DNA from: Marinobacter zhanjiangensis
GTDB taxonomy: Bacteria; Pseudomonadota; Gammaproteobacteria; Pseudomonadales; Oleiphilaceae
Assembly: GCF_014651935.1 (NCBI RefSeq)
Contig: NZ_BMXV01000002.1
Span: 434,001-498,000 of the forward strand
Direction of reading: 5' to 3'
Length of the DNA: 64,000 nucleotides
Position numbers and translations under genes: made by a program. Position 1 is the first letter of the stretch, and each line of letters starts with the position of its first letter. The notes beneath the pieces are model-generated. The model saw only the letters and a program-made list of their open reading frames with translations, searched no databases and had not been told where the DNA came from. Positions 44,137 to 53,206 of the stretch are shown here, piece after piece.

Positions 44137-45153
44137 TCAGTTGTCGTAATCGACCCGGTCAACCATGCGAACGGCCTTGTCGGCATTGTCCGCGATTTCC
44201 TGCAGCGACAGGGTATCGGCGTTCAGCTCGCCCCACTCGGCCACGATACCGGTGGGTGAAACCTCCGGGTTGGCCGGGAATTCGGAGTTGGCCTCGGCGT
44301 AGATCTGCTGGGCTTCGTCACTGGACAGGAATTCCATCAGCTCAATGGCATTTTCCCGGTTCGGCGCACTGTTGGTCAGCGCGATGCCGCTGATGTTGAC
44401 GTGTGTGCCCCGGCCTTCGTCATTGGGGAACACGATGCGAACCTGCTCGGCAATCGGGCGTTGCTCTTCGTCCTGCAGCATTACGCCGTAGTAGTAGCTG
44501 TTGCCGATGGCCACGTCGCACACACCCTCGGTGACAGCGCGGATCTGGTCACGGTCGCCGCCCTGGGGCTTGCGGGCCAGGTTGTTCTTCAGGCCCTGCA
44601 GCCATTCTTCCGCCTGCTCCTCGCCGTGGTGGGCGATCATGGAGGAGAACAGGGCAATGTTGTAGGGGTGCTTGCCGCTACGGGTGCAGATGCGACCTTC
44701 CCATTCCGGATCGGCCAGTTCCTCGTAGGTGGTGATCTCGCCCTCCTCGACGCGGTCCCGGGAGGTAAAGATCATCCGGCCCCGGGTGGTCAGAGCGAAC
44801 CACTTGCCGTCCGGGTGGCGCAGGTTCTCCGGAATGTTCTCTTCCAGGGTCTCGTTGTCTACCGGTGCGGTCAGGTCCCGCTCGACCAGTTCAGAGATGC
44901 GGGAGATGTCTACGGTCATGACCACGTCGGCCGGGCTGTTACGGCCTTCCCGGTCCAGTCGCTCCGCCAGACCTTTTTTGGCGAAGACGACATTGGTCTC
45001 AATACCGGTTTCGTCGGTAAACGCGTCAAGCAGCGGCTTGAGCAGGAATTCCTGGCGGTAGGAATAGATGTTGACTTCGCCGCTGGCGGCAGCGGCGAAC
45101 GGGGTGAGGGCAACGGTGCAGGCAGTGGCGAGTGCGGCCAGACGTAATTTCAT
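44137..45153 (-). CDS. fbpA: Periplasmic iron(III)-binding protein, FbpA-type
   Basis: A 338-residue transferrin-like binding protein. The ATG at 45153 with AAGGA eight bases upstream gives MKLRLAALATACTVALTPFA, a clean signal peptide; the frame from 45219 adds 22 unsupported residues. EVNIYSYRQEFLLKPLLDAF starts the mature protein, and DVAIGNSYYYGVML contains the adjacent Tyr pair that binds ferric iron in FbpA. It hands iron to the permease downstream. Fur control is expected for such genes, but I found no convincing Fur box. Confidence 0.92.
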   Translation of the reverse strand: MKLRLAALATACTVALTPFAAAASGEVNIYSYRQEFLLKPLLDAFTDETGIETNVVFAKKGLAERLDREGRNSPADVVMTVDISRISELVERDLTAPVDNETLEENIPENLRHPDGKWFALTTRGRMIFTSRDRVEEGEITTYEELADPEWEGRICTRSGKHPYNIALFSSMIAHHGEEQAEEWLQGLKNNLARKPQGGDRDQIRAVTEGVCDVAIGNSYYYGVMLQDEEQRPIAEQVRIVFPNDEGRGTHVNISGIALTNSAPNRENAIELMEFLSSDEAQQIYAEANSEFPANPEVSPTGIVAEWGELNADTLSLQEIADNADKAVRMVDRVDYDN

Positions 45154-45354
45154 GCTTACTGTCCTTATGTCAAAAGTGAGAAACGAATGTATTCTCGTTC
45201 GCAGACGGGAAAGTGTCAATGTCTGTGAAAAAGATTGTCCGATCGCCGGTTTTCAGACATGGGACCCTGTTTTTCAGGCTATTTTCCGGTTAGCTTGCAG
45301 ACATTACAGAACAAACCGGGTCTGATGGCTGATCCATATCAAACGGGAAGCGCG

Positions 45355-45624
45355 ATGCAGACGAACAGACGTGAACACATGCGTACCGCCCTGAATGCCA
45401 GGGTCAGGGTGGTGCATGATTCTCTCGGCGAGGGAGTTTTCTCCACCAGGGACATTTCCGATGGCGGTATTTTCGTGGTCGTGGAAGACGGCGGTTTTGC
45501 CCCGGACATCGGGGATGTGGTGACGGTTCAGGTGCAGGGATTGCCGGTACCGGCGCCGGAGCTGACCATGGTGGTCGTGCGCAAGAGTCCGGACGGGTTC
45601 GGTCTGCAGTTTGCGGATGAATGA
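45355..45624 (+). CDS. PilZ-domain c-di-GMP-binding protein
   Basis: An 89-residue single-domain PilZ protein. RREHMR at residues 5-10 is the RXXXR motif and DISDGG at 33-38 the D/NXSXXG motif, both needed for cyclic di-GMP binding and both intact. I start at the ATG at 45355 behind GGGAAG; an in-frame ATG ten codons upstream is possible. It lies 170 bases upstream of the degenerate HD-GYP gene on the same strand, suggesting a common theme of c-di-GMP reception rather than turnover. Partner unknown. Confidence 0.9.
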   Translation: MQTNRREHMRTALNARVRVVHDSLGEGVFSTRDISDGGIFVVVEDGGFAPDIGDVVTVQVQGLPVPAPELTMVVVRKSPDGFGLQFADE

Positions 45625-45673
45625 TCCTGATATAGCAGGGTTTTTGCGCGGCCTGACTAAATACTGGACAGTT

Positions 45674-45689
45674 TGTGATGTTTGTCACA
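45674..45689. promoter_or_regulatory. Perfect CRP/Vfr-type site
   Basis: TGTGA-N6-TCACA, a full match to the cAMP-CRP (Vfr) consensus, 106 bases before the HD-GYP start codon. Confidence 0.72.
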
Positions 45690-45794
45690 GTATTACGATG
45701 TGTTGCAGAAGGACAATATACGTAACCAAATGTGGTATTCCGGTTACTCTTCTACATATATTTGTAATGGAATAACGACACGGAGGCGACGACA

Positions 45795-47141
45795 ATGGAT
45801 GTTGTCAAAGAACGTTCAGGGCAGAGGTGGAAAGTGGGAGTATCCCGGAACAAGGTTTACACGCAGGACCTCGAGGTGGGCATGTTCGTGTCTGACCTCG
45901 ACAAGCCGTGGCACCTGACGCCCTTCCCCATCCAGGGTTTCCATATCCGCTCTCAGGAAGACATCCGGGCACTGATCTCTCATTGCCGCTGGGTCATGGT
46001 GGATGTGGCCGAGGGCCGCGACAGCCTGGAATATGATCAGACGGGGGCTCCCAGCTTCGCCCGCCGCACCAGCCGCAAGGCCAGCCCCGGGGAAGTGGTT
46101 CAGCTTCCGCCCATCCAGATCAAGCGTCCGGTCAATCACGATACCCGGCGCTCGCTGAAGCGGGAACTTCGTGCCAGTGGCTCGTTGCTGGTATCGGCAG
46201 AGGACGCGGTGCGCAAGGTGGCGGGCAGCCTGCGCAATGACATGGTGCCGGAGCTGCGCCCGGTCACCAAGGTGGCGCGGCAGATGACCGCCAGTGTAAT
46301 CCGCAACCCGGATGCTCTGTTATGGCTGGCACGGGTTCGCCGTCATGACGACTATACCTATCAGCATTCCCTCAAGTCGGCGGTCTGGTCTCTGGTGCTG
46401 GGCCGGCACCTGGGTCTGGACGAACAACTGCTGACTACCCTGGCCACCGGGTGCCTGCTGGCCCATGTGGGCAAGGCGGAGCTGCCCCGGGAACTGCTGG
46501 CCAACGAATTACAGCTGGACCCCGGGCAGTATCGTGAGTTCCGTACCTATGTGGAACGGGGTGCGCGCCGGCTGGAAGAGGCCGGTGTGCCCCGGGGCGT
46601 GGTTGCGGTGGTGCGCGGACACCGTGAGCGACACAATGGCTCGGGCTTTCCGGCCGGTGTCCGGGGCGACCGTATTCCCTTGCTGGCCAAGATCGCCGGT
46701 CTGGTGGATTACTACGAGTCGTTGATTGCACCCCGGGCAAACTACCAGCCACTGTCGCCGGCCCAGGCGGTCAGCCAGCTGTTCGAGCTGCGCAATGTGG
46801 AATTTCAGGAAGACCTGGTGGAGCAATTCATCCAGTCTGTAGGCATCTATCCCATTGGTACCCTGGTGCAACTCAGCAACGGCCAGCGGGGTGTGGTGGT
46901 TTCCCATTCACCCAGGCGCCGGCTGATGCCGAAGGTCATGCTGATGACCGATACCCGTCAGCAACCCCTGAAAGCGGCGAAAATGGTCAACCTGGCCACC
47001 TGCAATGAAGGTCGTCGGCTGGACGAATCTCTGCGTGTGCAAGGTTGCCTGCCTAACGATACCGACGGCCTGGATCCGTCCCGGTATGACGTTACGGGTG
47101 CGGAATCCCGCTGGAACCTGCGCCGGCTCGTGGGTGCCTGA
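45795..47141 (+). CDS. Degenerate HD-GYP domain protein (probably inactive phosphodiesterase)
   Basis: A 448-residue soluble protein with an N-terminal DUF3391-like domain (YTQDLEVGMFVSDLDKPWHL, residues 22-41) and a C-terminal HD-GYP domain from about 180. His191 (YTYQHS) is kept, but the HD pair is His224-Val225 (LLAHVGK), the HHE motif is H276-R277-E278, the His usually found in the helix before the motif is Val253, and GYP is GFP (284-286). Without these ligands the two- or three-metal centre cannot form, so c-di-GMP cleavage is unlikely. GGAGG precedes the ATG. It may instead bind c-di-GMP or a partner protein. Confidence 0.88.
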   Translation: MDVVKERSGQRWKVGVSRNKVYTQDLEVGMFVSDLDKPWHLTPFPIQGFHIRSQEDIRALISHCRWVMVDVAEGRDSLEYDQTGAPSFARRTSRKASPGEVVQLPPIQIKRPVNHDTRRSLKRELRASGSLLVSAEDAVRKVAGSLRNDMVPELRPVTKVARQMTASVIRNPDALLWLARVRRHDDYTYQHSLKSAVWSLVLGRHLGLDEQLLTTLATGCLLAHVGKAELPRELLANELQLDPGQYREFRTYVERGARRLEEAGVPRGVVAVVRGHRERHNGSGFPAGVRGDRIPLLAKIAGLVDYYESLIAPRANYQPLSPAQAVSQLFELRNVEFQEDLVEQFIQSVGIYPIGTLVQLSNGQRGVVVSHSPRRRLMPKVMLMTDTRQQPLKAAKMVNLATCNEGRRLDESLRVQGCLPNDTDGLDPSRYDVTGAESRWNLRRLVGA

Positions 47142-47290
47142 AACCGCTCGGTAAACCAGCTGATATCACCAGCTGTCAGCCTTATACCATCCGCTGCCTG
47201 TCGCCCTGGCCGGGCACACCCTTGATTTTTCCCCGTGTTGTCGCAAGATATAGCGCTTTCGCGCGCTACATTCCCCATTCGGACAACGCC

Positions 47291-48259
47291 ATGACCAGCC
47301 AGACCAGCGAGCAAGATCCTCCCGTGTGGGCCCTGGAGATCGAGGGGCTCAGAAAACGTTACGGCAGCGGATTTGAAGCCCTCAAGGGTATCGATCTGCA
47401 CGTGCGGGAAGGGGACTTTTTCGCTCTGCTGGGCCCCAACGGGGCCGGTAAATCCACCACCCTGGGGATTGTCTGCTCGCTGGTGAACAAGTCCTCCGGT
47501 AGCGTCCGGGTGTTCGGTCACGACATTGATACCGACCTGGCCGCGGCCAAGTTGAATCTCGGCGTGGTGCCCCAGGAGTTCAATTTCAGCCAGTTCGAGA
47601 AGGTGTTCGACATTGTCACCACCCAGGCTGGCTATTACGGTATTCCACTGCGCAAGGCAAAGGAGTCGGCGGAGTATTACCTGAAAAAGCTGGGGCTGTG
47701 GGACAAGCAGGACGTTCCGGCGCGCATGCTGTCCGGCGGCATGAAGCGTCGTCTGATGATTGCCCGGGCGCTGGTCCACAACCCCAGGCTGCTGATTCTG
47801 GATGAGCCTACGGCGGGGGTGGACATCGAACTGCGCCGTTCCATGTGGACCTTTCTGGAAGAGATGAACCGCAACGGCACCACCATTATTCTCACCACGC
47901 ACTACCTGGAGGAAGCGGAAGCCCTGTGCCGGAATATCGCCATCATCGACCAGGGCCGGATTCTCCGCCATACCAGCAAGAAGGACCTGCTGTCCCAGTT
48001 GCACGTGGAAACCTTTGTGATGGACACCGACCAGACGCTGACCACGGCGCCGGAACTGGATGGCTTCGCCACCCGCCTGGATAGCGAGGGTGCGCTGGAA
48101 GTGGAGGTGGTGAAAAGCCAGGGCCTGAACGGCGTCTTCGCCCAGCTCGATAGCCTGGGTATCCGGGTGCTGAGCATGAGAACCAAATCCAACCGGCTGG
48201 AGGAGCTATTCCTGCACATGGTGGAAGAAAATGCCCGCCAGACGGAGGTGAGCCAATGA
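47291..48259 (+). CDS. yadG: ABC transporter ATP-binding protein YadG
   Basis: A 322-residue ATPase of the ABC-2 type export family. Walker A LLGPNGAGKSTT (about residues 46-56), signature MLSGGMKRRLMIARAL and Walker B LLILDEPTAGVD are intact, and THYLEEAEALCRNIA supplies the switch His. I start at the ATG at 47291 rather than the frame start at 47222, giving the normal length. It overlaps the permease gene by four bases (ATGA). The order yadG-yadH-queF is also seen in Marinobacter and Pseudomonas relatives as I recall. The exported compound is unknown. Confidence 0.92.
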   Translation: MTSQTSEQDPPVWALEIEGLRKRYGSGFEALKGIDLHVREGDFFALLGPNGAGKSTTLGIVCSLVNKSSGSVRVFGHDIDTDLAAAKLNLGVVPQEFNFSQFEKVFDIVTTQAGYYGIPLRKAKESAEYYLKKLGLWDKQDVPARMLSGGMKRRLMIARALVHNPRLLILDEPTAGVDIELRRSMWTFLEEMNRNGTTIILTTHYLEEAEALCRNIAIIDQGRILRHTSKKDLLSQLHVETFVMDTDQTLTTAPELDGFATRLDSEGALEVEVVKSQGLNGVFAQLDSLGIRVLSMRTKSNRLEELFLHMVEENARQTEVSQ

Positions 48260-49029
48260 ACCCGGCAGCCATCTTCACGGCGTTTCTGACCATTGTGATC
48301 CGCGAGGTACGCCGGTTCACCCGGATCTGGCCGCAGACCATGCTGCCTCCGGCAGTCACCATGACCCTGTATTTCGTCATTTTCGGTAACCTCATCGGCT
48401 CCCGCATCGGCTCCATGGGCGGTTTCGACTATATGGCTTTTATCGTGCCCGGGCTGATCATGATGTCGGTCATTACAAGCTCCTACGCCAACGTGGTGTC
48501 GTCTTTCTTTAGCATGAAGTTCCAGCACAGCATCGAGGAGCTGCTGGTGTCACCCACGCCAAACTGGACCATTCTGGCCGGTTATGTAGCGGGCGGCATG
48601 GTGCGTGGGCTTGGCGTCGGGCTGATCGTGACGCTGCTGTCGCTGGCCTTCACCCGCCTGCAGATCCACTATCTGCCGATGGTGATATTGACCGTTTTCC
48701 TGACCTCGGCACTGTTTGCCCTGGGCGGCTTTATCAACGCCATGCTGGCCACCAAGTTCGATGATATTTCCATCGTGCCGACCTTCATCCTGACACCGCT
48801 CACCTATCTGGGCGGGGTGTTCTATTCCATCGACATGCTGCCGGGGTTCTGGCAGGGCGTATCCATGATCAACCCGATCCTGTATATGGTAAACGCCTTC
48901 CGTTATGGCATCCTCGGGGTCTCGGATGTGAATCCCTATATCGCGCTGGGCATGATCCTGGTGTTTATCGTTATCCTGTCCGTGGTGTCCCTGCGCATGC
49001 TGCAACGGGGCAAGGGCATCCGCCACTGA
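48256..49029 (+). CDS. yadH: ABC-2 type permease YadH
   Basis: A 257-residue ABC-2 permease with six membrane helices. FTRIWPQTMLPPAVTMTLYF marks the amphipathic entry helix and TFILTPLTYLGGVFYSIDML is the typical ABC-2 signature near the last helices. It works as a dimer with YadG, which overlaps it by four bases. The next gene (queF) follows ten bases after the stop, so all three may be one transcript. Confidence 0.92.
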   Translation: MNPAAIFTAFLTIVIREVRRFTRIWPQTMLPPAVTMTLYFVIFGNLIGSRIGSMGGFDYMAFIVPGLIMMSVITSSYANVVSSFFSMKFQHSIEELLVSPTPNWTILAGYVAGGMVRGLGVGLIVTLLSLAFTRLQIHYLPMVILTVFLTSALFALGGFINAMLATKFDDISIVPTFILTPLTYLGGVFYSIDMLPGFWQGVSMINPILYMVNAFRYGILGVSDVNPYIALGMILVFIVILSVVSLRMLQRGKGIRH

Positions 49030-49038
49030 GGAACTGTC

Positions 49039-49857
49039 ATGGCACTCGATCACGCTCCGCTGGGCAAGTCCAGCGACTACCCCGAGCATTATGCGCCGGA
49101 GCTGCTGTTTCCGGTGCCGCGGGATGACAACCGTCGCCGGATTGCCCTGGAGGATGGCCGCTGGCCCTGGTTCGGGGAAGATCTGTGGCAGGCCTGGGAG
49201 TTGTCCTGGCTGCGCCCGTCCGGCGTGCCCGAGGTGGCGTGGGGCGAGTTCCGGCTGCCGGCGGCATCGCCCAGCCTGATCGAGTCCAAGTCCCTGAAGC
49301 TGTACCTGAACTCCTTTAACCAGGAAGTTTTCTCGTCCCACGATCAGGTGCAGGACACCATCCAGCGGGATCTGTCCAGCGCCTGCGGCGCCCACGTTGG
49401 GGTGATGCTGTTCAGCGTCGACCGGGGCATGATGGCCGCTGGTCGCCCGGAGGGTGCGATACTGATTGATGACGAGCCGGTGGAGGATGTGGGCTATGTT
49501 TATTGCCCGGAAGTGCTGGCGGCGGACGGCGACACGGTGAGCGAAAGCCTGTGCTCACACCTGCTGAAGAGCAATTGCCCGGTGACCGGTCAGCCGGACT
49601 GGGGAACCCTGCAGGTGGATTACACCGGGCCGGCCATTAACCGGGCTTCGCTGTTGCGCTACGTGGTGGGCTTCCGCCAGAAGCAGGATTTCCACGAGCA
49701 TTGCGTGGAAACGGTATTCACCGACCTGATGAAGGCCTGTCAGCCCGACCATTTGACGGTGAGCGCCCGGTATACCCGCCGTGGCGGGCTGGATATCAAT
49801 CCCTGGCGCAGTACCGACCCGGGCGAAGCTCCGAGACTGCGGCTGGTCCGGCAGTAA
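49039..49857 (+). CDS. queF: NADPH-dependent 7-cyano-7-deazaguanine reductase
   Basis: A 272-residue type II QueF, the bimodular form of about 270-280 residues, which reduces preQ0 to preQ1 in queuosine synthesis. Cys180 (SNCPVTGQPDWG) forms the covalent thioimide and Asp187 is the acid; the substrate-binding ESKSLKLYLNSF is at 82-93 and HEHCVE follows at about residue 219. The start ATG is at 49039 behind GAGGAACTG. Its neighbours yadGH have no known tie to queuosine, so operon membership may be coincidental. Confidence 0.95.
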   Translation: MALDHAPLGKSSDYPEHYAPELLFPVPRDDNRRRIALEDGRWPWFGEDLWQAWELSWLRPSGVPEVAWGEFRLPAASPSLIESKSLKLYLNSFNQEVFSSHDQVQDTIQRDLSSACGAHVGVMLFSVDRGMMAAGRPEGAILIDDEPVEDVGYVYCPEVLAADGDTVSESLCSHLLKSNCPVTGQPDWGTLQVDYTGPAINRASLLRYVVGFRQKQDFHEHCVETVFTDLMKACQPDHLTVSARYTRRGGLDINPWRSTDPGEAPRLRLVRQ

Positions 49858-49915
49858 TCGACCAGGACGGGGCTCGCGGCCTATACCCCGTGGCGCAGTT
49901 CTGCCGGGCATGGCC

Positions 49916-51346
49916 CTAGCGGTCAGCCTCCTCGTCCCTCAGCCGGTCGGCGGCCTCTTCCAGGGCTTCCAGAATGGACCGGCGGTCACGGTCGCAGATA
50001 TTCCCGGAATCCAGGTACATGGCGAAGCCGGCGTGCTCATGCTCCACAAAGCTGCGGTTGGGGCCCAGGTCGCGGCGGAAATCGATTACCTCATAGATGG
50101 AGACCGGACGGCCAAAGCCCTTGACGGTGATCTCCCCCTTGTCCCGGCACATGATTCGCTCCTTGATCAGCGAGAAGGTCTCGTAGGAGACCAGGATCTG
50201 CCCGGGCTCGGCAAGCTGCTCCAGGCGGCTGGCCAGGTTTACTTCCTTGCCGATGATGGTGTAATCCATGCGGTTTTCCGCGCCGAAGTTGCCCACCGTG
50301 ACGAAGCCGGAGCTGATGCCCATGCGGATTTCCAGAGGGGTGCGGATGCCCTGACTGCGCCAGCGCTGGCGCATGATCTTCATGTGGTTACGCATGTCCA
50401 CCGCCATGGAGACACAGGCCAGGGCGTCTTCCTTCTGGCCCCTTGAGGAGGGATCACCGAAGAAGATCATGATGGAATCGCCCACAAACTTGTCGATGGT
50501 GCCGCCGTACTTCAGGGCCACTTCCGACATCTCGTTGAAATAGTGGTTGAGTAGCTCGGTCAGCGCCTCCGGTTCCATTTCCTCCGACAGGTCGGTAAAA
50601 CCCTTGATGTCGGAGAAGAAAACACTCAGCTTCTTGCGTCGTGTTTCCAGCCGCACGTCCCGCTCACCGGTAAAGATGGACTGCCAGACCTGGGGTGACA
50701 GGTACTTGGAAAGCTTGTCAGACAGGGCGATGGACTGCTCCCGCTGCTTCTGGATCTGGGTCTTGGCGGACAGCAGGATGCGGGCCTGCTGGTGGGTGTA
50801 ATAGGCGGTCACGCAGATATAGATACCCACCCCCACCAGCGATACTACACTGGTCAGCAGCGGCGTACTGAAGTCGGTGGTCAGCCCCAGCAGGCCCACC
50901 ATCAGTCCCGCCGCGGCCCCCAGCAACAGCGTGCCGTAGAACCACAGATACAGCCCGCCAACAATCAGGCAACTGAACATCAGCTGCAGCCCCATGGCCA
51001 GTGAGGGCACCGGTGTCAGGCCGGTCAGGCCAATGACGGAACCAATAACAATACATTCCACCAGCAGCATGTATTGACGGATTCGGGGCTCCCGGCCGGC
51101 GCCGATAGAGCGGCTGACAAACATCACGGTATGGGGCCAGACAGCGCCGGCGGCCAGCAGCCACAACAGGTTCTGGTCGAAGATGCCATCGATGACGCCG
51201 GCAATGAGTATGCCGCAGACAGCCGCGCTGCCAAGCACACGGCCGTTGAAATCGGGCAGGGGAGGAATGGCCTGTGGCGTGTCCTGTAGCGATGTATCCG
51301 TAGTGGACTTGTGGTCGGAATCCGACGTGCTCGCGTAGCCTGACAT
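49916..51346 (-). CDS. Membrane-bound class III adenylate cyclase (CyaB-like)
   Basis: A 476-residue protein. A Ser/Thr/Asp-rich leader is followed by about six helices (residues 35-185), probably a MASE2-type sensor region, a linker helix and a C-terminal cyclase domain. The metal-binding Asp residues are in SVFFSDIKGFTDLSEEM and DKFVGDSIMIFFGDP, and RMGISSGFVTVGNFGAENRM with YTIIGKEVNLASRLEQLA completes the active site. The layout equals CyaB of Pseudomonas, which makes cAMP for Vfr. This gives the window a plausible source of cAMP for the site at 45674. It is convergent with queF. Confidence 0.9.
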   Translation of the reverse strand: MSGYASTSDSDHKSTTDTSLQDTPQAIPPLPDFNGRVLGSAAVCGILIAGVIDGIFDQNLLWLLAAGAVWPHTVMFVSRSIGAGREPRIRQYMLLVECIVIGSVIGLTGLTPVPSLAMGLQLMFSCLIVGGLYLWFYGTLLLGAAAGLMVGLLGLTTDFSTPLLTSVVSLVGVGIYICVTAYYTHQQARILLSAKTQIQKQREQSIALSDKLSKYLSPQVWQSIFTGERDVRLETRRKKLSVFFSDIKGFTDLSEEMEPEALTELLNHYFNEMSEVALKYGGTIDKFVGDSIMIFFGDPSSRGQKEDALACVSMAVDMRNHMKIMRQRWRSQGIRTPLEIRMGISSGFVTVGNFGAENRMDYTIIGKEVNLASRLEQLAEPGQILVSYETFSLIKERIMCRDKGEITVKGFGRPVSIYEVIDFRRDLGPNRSFVEHEHAGFAMYLDSGNICDRDRRSILEALEEAADRLRDEEADR

Positions 51347-51515
51347 GCTCCTTCCTTATGGGAGGATGAGGGAGATGATTCAGTGTTGTCATTTTCGGTG
51401 GCGGCGGTTAGGGTTCCTGCGATAAACCGCGCTGAATCCAGCGTTCGAGATTACCAGCAAAGCTACGGGCGGACAACGCGCTGCTGCGCCCCTGACACGG
51501 AGATGGCGTTTGACC

Positions 51516-52070
51516 ATGAACACAGTAACCAGGGCAATTCTTGACCGCAGTTCCGAACCGCGGCTGCGGGCGCCAGCTCCCCCGAAAGCGGTGCTGGACC
51601 TTGCCCTTGCCTGTGCAGCGAGGGCACCGGACCATGCTCTGCTGCGGCCCTGGCGATACCTGGTGGTTGAAGGCGATGGCCTGCAGCATCTGGGGGATCT
51701 GTTCGCGGCAAGCGCATCGGCAGACGCCACCGAAGCCCAGCGGGACAAGCTGCGCAAGTCACCGTTGCGGGCACCGATGGTGCTGGTGGCCGTGGCCTCG
51801 CCGGTCAGTCACCCGAAGGTGCCGGCCCATGAACAGGCGTATTCCTGTGCCGCCGCGACCGCCTACCTGGAGCTGGCGCTGCAGGCCGAGGGATTCGGGG
51901 CCATGTGGCGTACCGGTGCTGTGGCCGAGAGCACGGTTGTACGCGAAGGCCTGGGGCTGTCCGCGAACGAGTCCATCGTCGGCTTTATCTACACGGGCAC
52001 GGTGGACACTCGCAAACCGGCGGTACCGCGGCCGGAAGTGGCCGAATTCACCTCGAACTGGCCCGGCTGA
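51516..52070 (+). CDS. ydjA: Nitroreductase-family protein, YdjA-like
   Basis: A 184-residue FMN enzyme of the small nitroreductase type. LACAARAPDHALLRPWRYLV holds the FMN-binding Arg and the typical Pro-Asp-His; SCAAATAYLELALQAEGFGAMWRTG (here split at its middle) and GFIYTGT follow. YdjA proteins are dimers with two FMN at the interface and an unclear substrate. I take the ATG at 51516 rather than a TTG two codons before; the ribosome binding site is weak. A nine-pair hairpin ends the gene just before the flagellar region. Confidence 0.85.
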   Translation: MNTVTRAILDRSSEPRLRAPAPPKAVLDLALACAARAPDHALLRPWRYLVVEGDGLQHLGDLFAASASADATEAQRDKLRKSPLRAPMVLVAVASPVSHPKVPAHEQAYSCAAATAYLELALQAEGFGAMWRTGAVAESTVVREGLGLSANESIVGFIYTGTVDTRKPAVPRPEVAEFTSNWPG

Positions 52071-52089
52071 TCCGGCGCTTCCGGAACGA

Positions 52090-52116
52090 CGGCAAGCCAA
52101 GGGAAAAGGCTTGCCG
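52090..52116 (+). terminator. Hairpin after ydjA
   Basis: CGGCAAGCC, nine-base loop, GGCTTGCCG, perfect; T run absent. Confidence 0.55.
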
Positions 52117-52211
52117 CACAGACCTTTCTCTCCTGCTGCAATGTCTGTCTCTGTTTCTGACAGATCAACCTATCTATCTGAAAACCCGCCAATAAAATAA
52201 TTATTACAAGC

Positions 52212-52228
52212 CTGGCATCCTGATTGCT
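52212..52228 (+). promoter_or_regulatory. Sigma-54 promoter of flgBCDE
   Basis: TGGCATC-CTGA-TTGCT: GG at -24 and GC at -12 with the required spacing. RpoN with a FleR-type activator is known to drive flg rod and hook genes in Pseudomonas. Confidence 0.82.
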
Positions 52229-52292
52229 TTGTTACTTGCAAACGTTCCCTGACCGGCAAAAGCGGCAGGGAGATGCAGTTACTGGAGGCAAC

Positions 52293-52694
52293 ATGGCGAT
52301 CAGCTTCGACAACGCACTGGGTATTCACGAACAGGCACTGGTTGCCCGCAGTCAACGGGCGGAAGTGCTGGCAAATAACCTGGCCAACGCGGATACCCCC
52401 GGCTTCAAGGCCCGGGATGTGGATTTCCAGGCCATGCTCGACAAGGCCACTGAAGCCTCGCAAGGGATGTCCATGGAGCGCACACACCAGTCGCACATGG
52501 ATGTGTCGGCGGGTGCCGGGTCTTCCAACGAGCTGTTATATCGCCTTCCACACCAGCCGTCCATTGACGGTAATACCGTGGATGCCCAGCAGGAACAGAC
52601 CCGGTTCATGCGTAATGCCATGGATTTCCAGGCCAGTTTCCAGTTTCTGAACAGCAAGTTTTCCGGCCTGAGCAAGGCCATCACGGGCCAGTGA
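52293..52694 (+). CDS. flgB: Flagellar proximal rod protein FlgB
   Basis: A 133-residue rod subunit, the one joining the MS ring. The start MAISFDNALGIHEQALVARS and the motif LANNLANADTPGFKARDVDF are typical; the ATG at 52293 sits behind GGAGG. The C-terminal helix (MRNAMDFQASFQFLNSKFSG) packs in the coiled rod core. First gene of the flgBCDE operon under the sigma-54 promoter; exported by the flagellar type III apparatus without signal peptide. Confidence 0.96.
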   Translation: MAISFDNALGIHEQALVARSQRAEVLANNLANADTPGFKARDVDFQAMLDKATEASQGMSMERTHQSHMDVSAGAGSSNELLYRLPHQPSIDGNTVDAQQEQTRFMRNAMDFQASFQFLNSKFSGLSKAITGQ

Positions 52695-52723
52695 GCCGGC
52701 CCCTGGTCTAGAGGAGAATAGAT

Positions 52724-53173
52724 ATGTCCCTGGGAAGCATTTTTGATATCGCCGGCTCTGGCATGACGGCACAGCAGCTACGGCTGAATACCACCGCATC
52801 GAACATTGCCAATGCGGAAACCGCCAGTTCCAGTACCGACCAGACCTACCGGGCACGAAAGCCAGTATTTTCGGCCATGCAGCAGCAGATGCTGAACCCG
52901 GACCAGGCCAGTGGCCATTTCGCCTTTGGCGAGGGTAATGGCGCGGGCGTCAGCGTGGACGGGGTTGTGGAGAGTCAGGAAGAGCTGCAGATGCGCTACG
53001 AGCCTCACCATCCCGCCGCCAATGAAGAGGGTTATGTTTACTACCCCAATGTGAACGTGGTGGAAGAAATGGCGGACATGATGTCGTCTTCACGCAGCTT
53101 CCAGATGAATGTGGACGTGATGAACGCTGCCAAATCCATGATGCAGCGGGTGCTGACGCTGGGACAGCAGTAA
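52724..53173 (+). CDS. flgC: Flagellar proximal rod protein FlgC
   Basis: A 149-residue rod subunit. SLGSIFDIAGSGMTAQQLRL starts it, the N-motif here is TTASNIANAETASSS with the more diverged NANT site, and the C-terminus has NVNVVEEMADMMSSSRSFQM, the FlgC pattern. It follows flgB by 29 bases with AGGAG before the ATG. Confidence 0.96.
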   Translation: MSLGSIFDIAGSGMTAQQLRLNTTASNIANAETASSSTDQTYRARKPVFSAMQQQMLNPDQASGHFAFGEGNGAGVSVDGVVESQEELQMRYEPHHPAANEEGYVYYPNVNVVEEMADMMSSSRSFQMNVDVMNAAKSMMQRVLTLGQQ

Positions 53174-53206
53174 GCGGCCAGTGATTCTTGTTCGGGGATT
53201 TGACCA

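Noticed and set aside
45154-45230. Fur box upstream of fbpA
   Set aside because: A loosely symmetric ACGAAT/ATTCTCGT stretch exists, but it matches the Fur consensus at too few positions.
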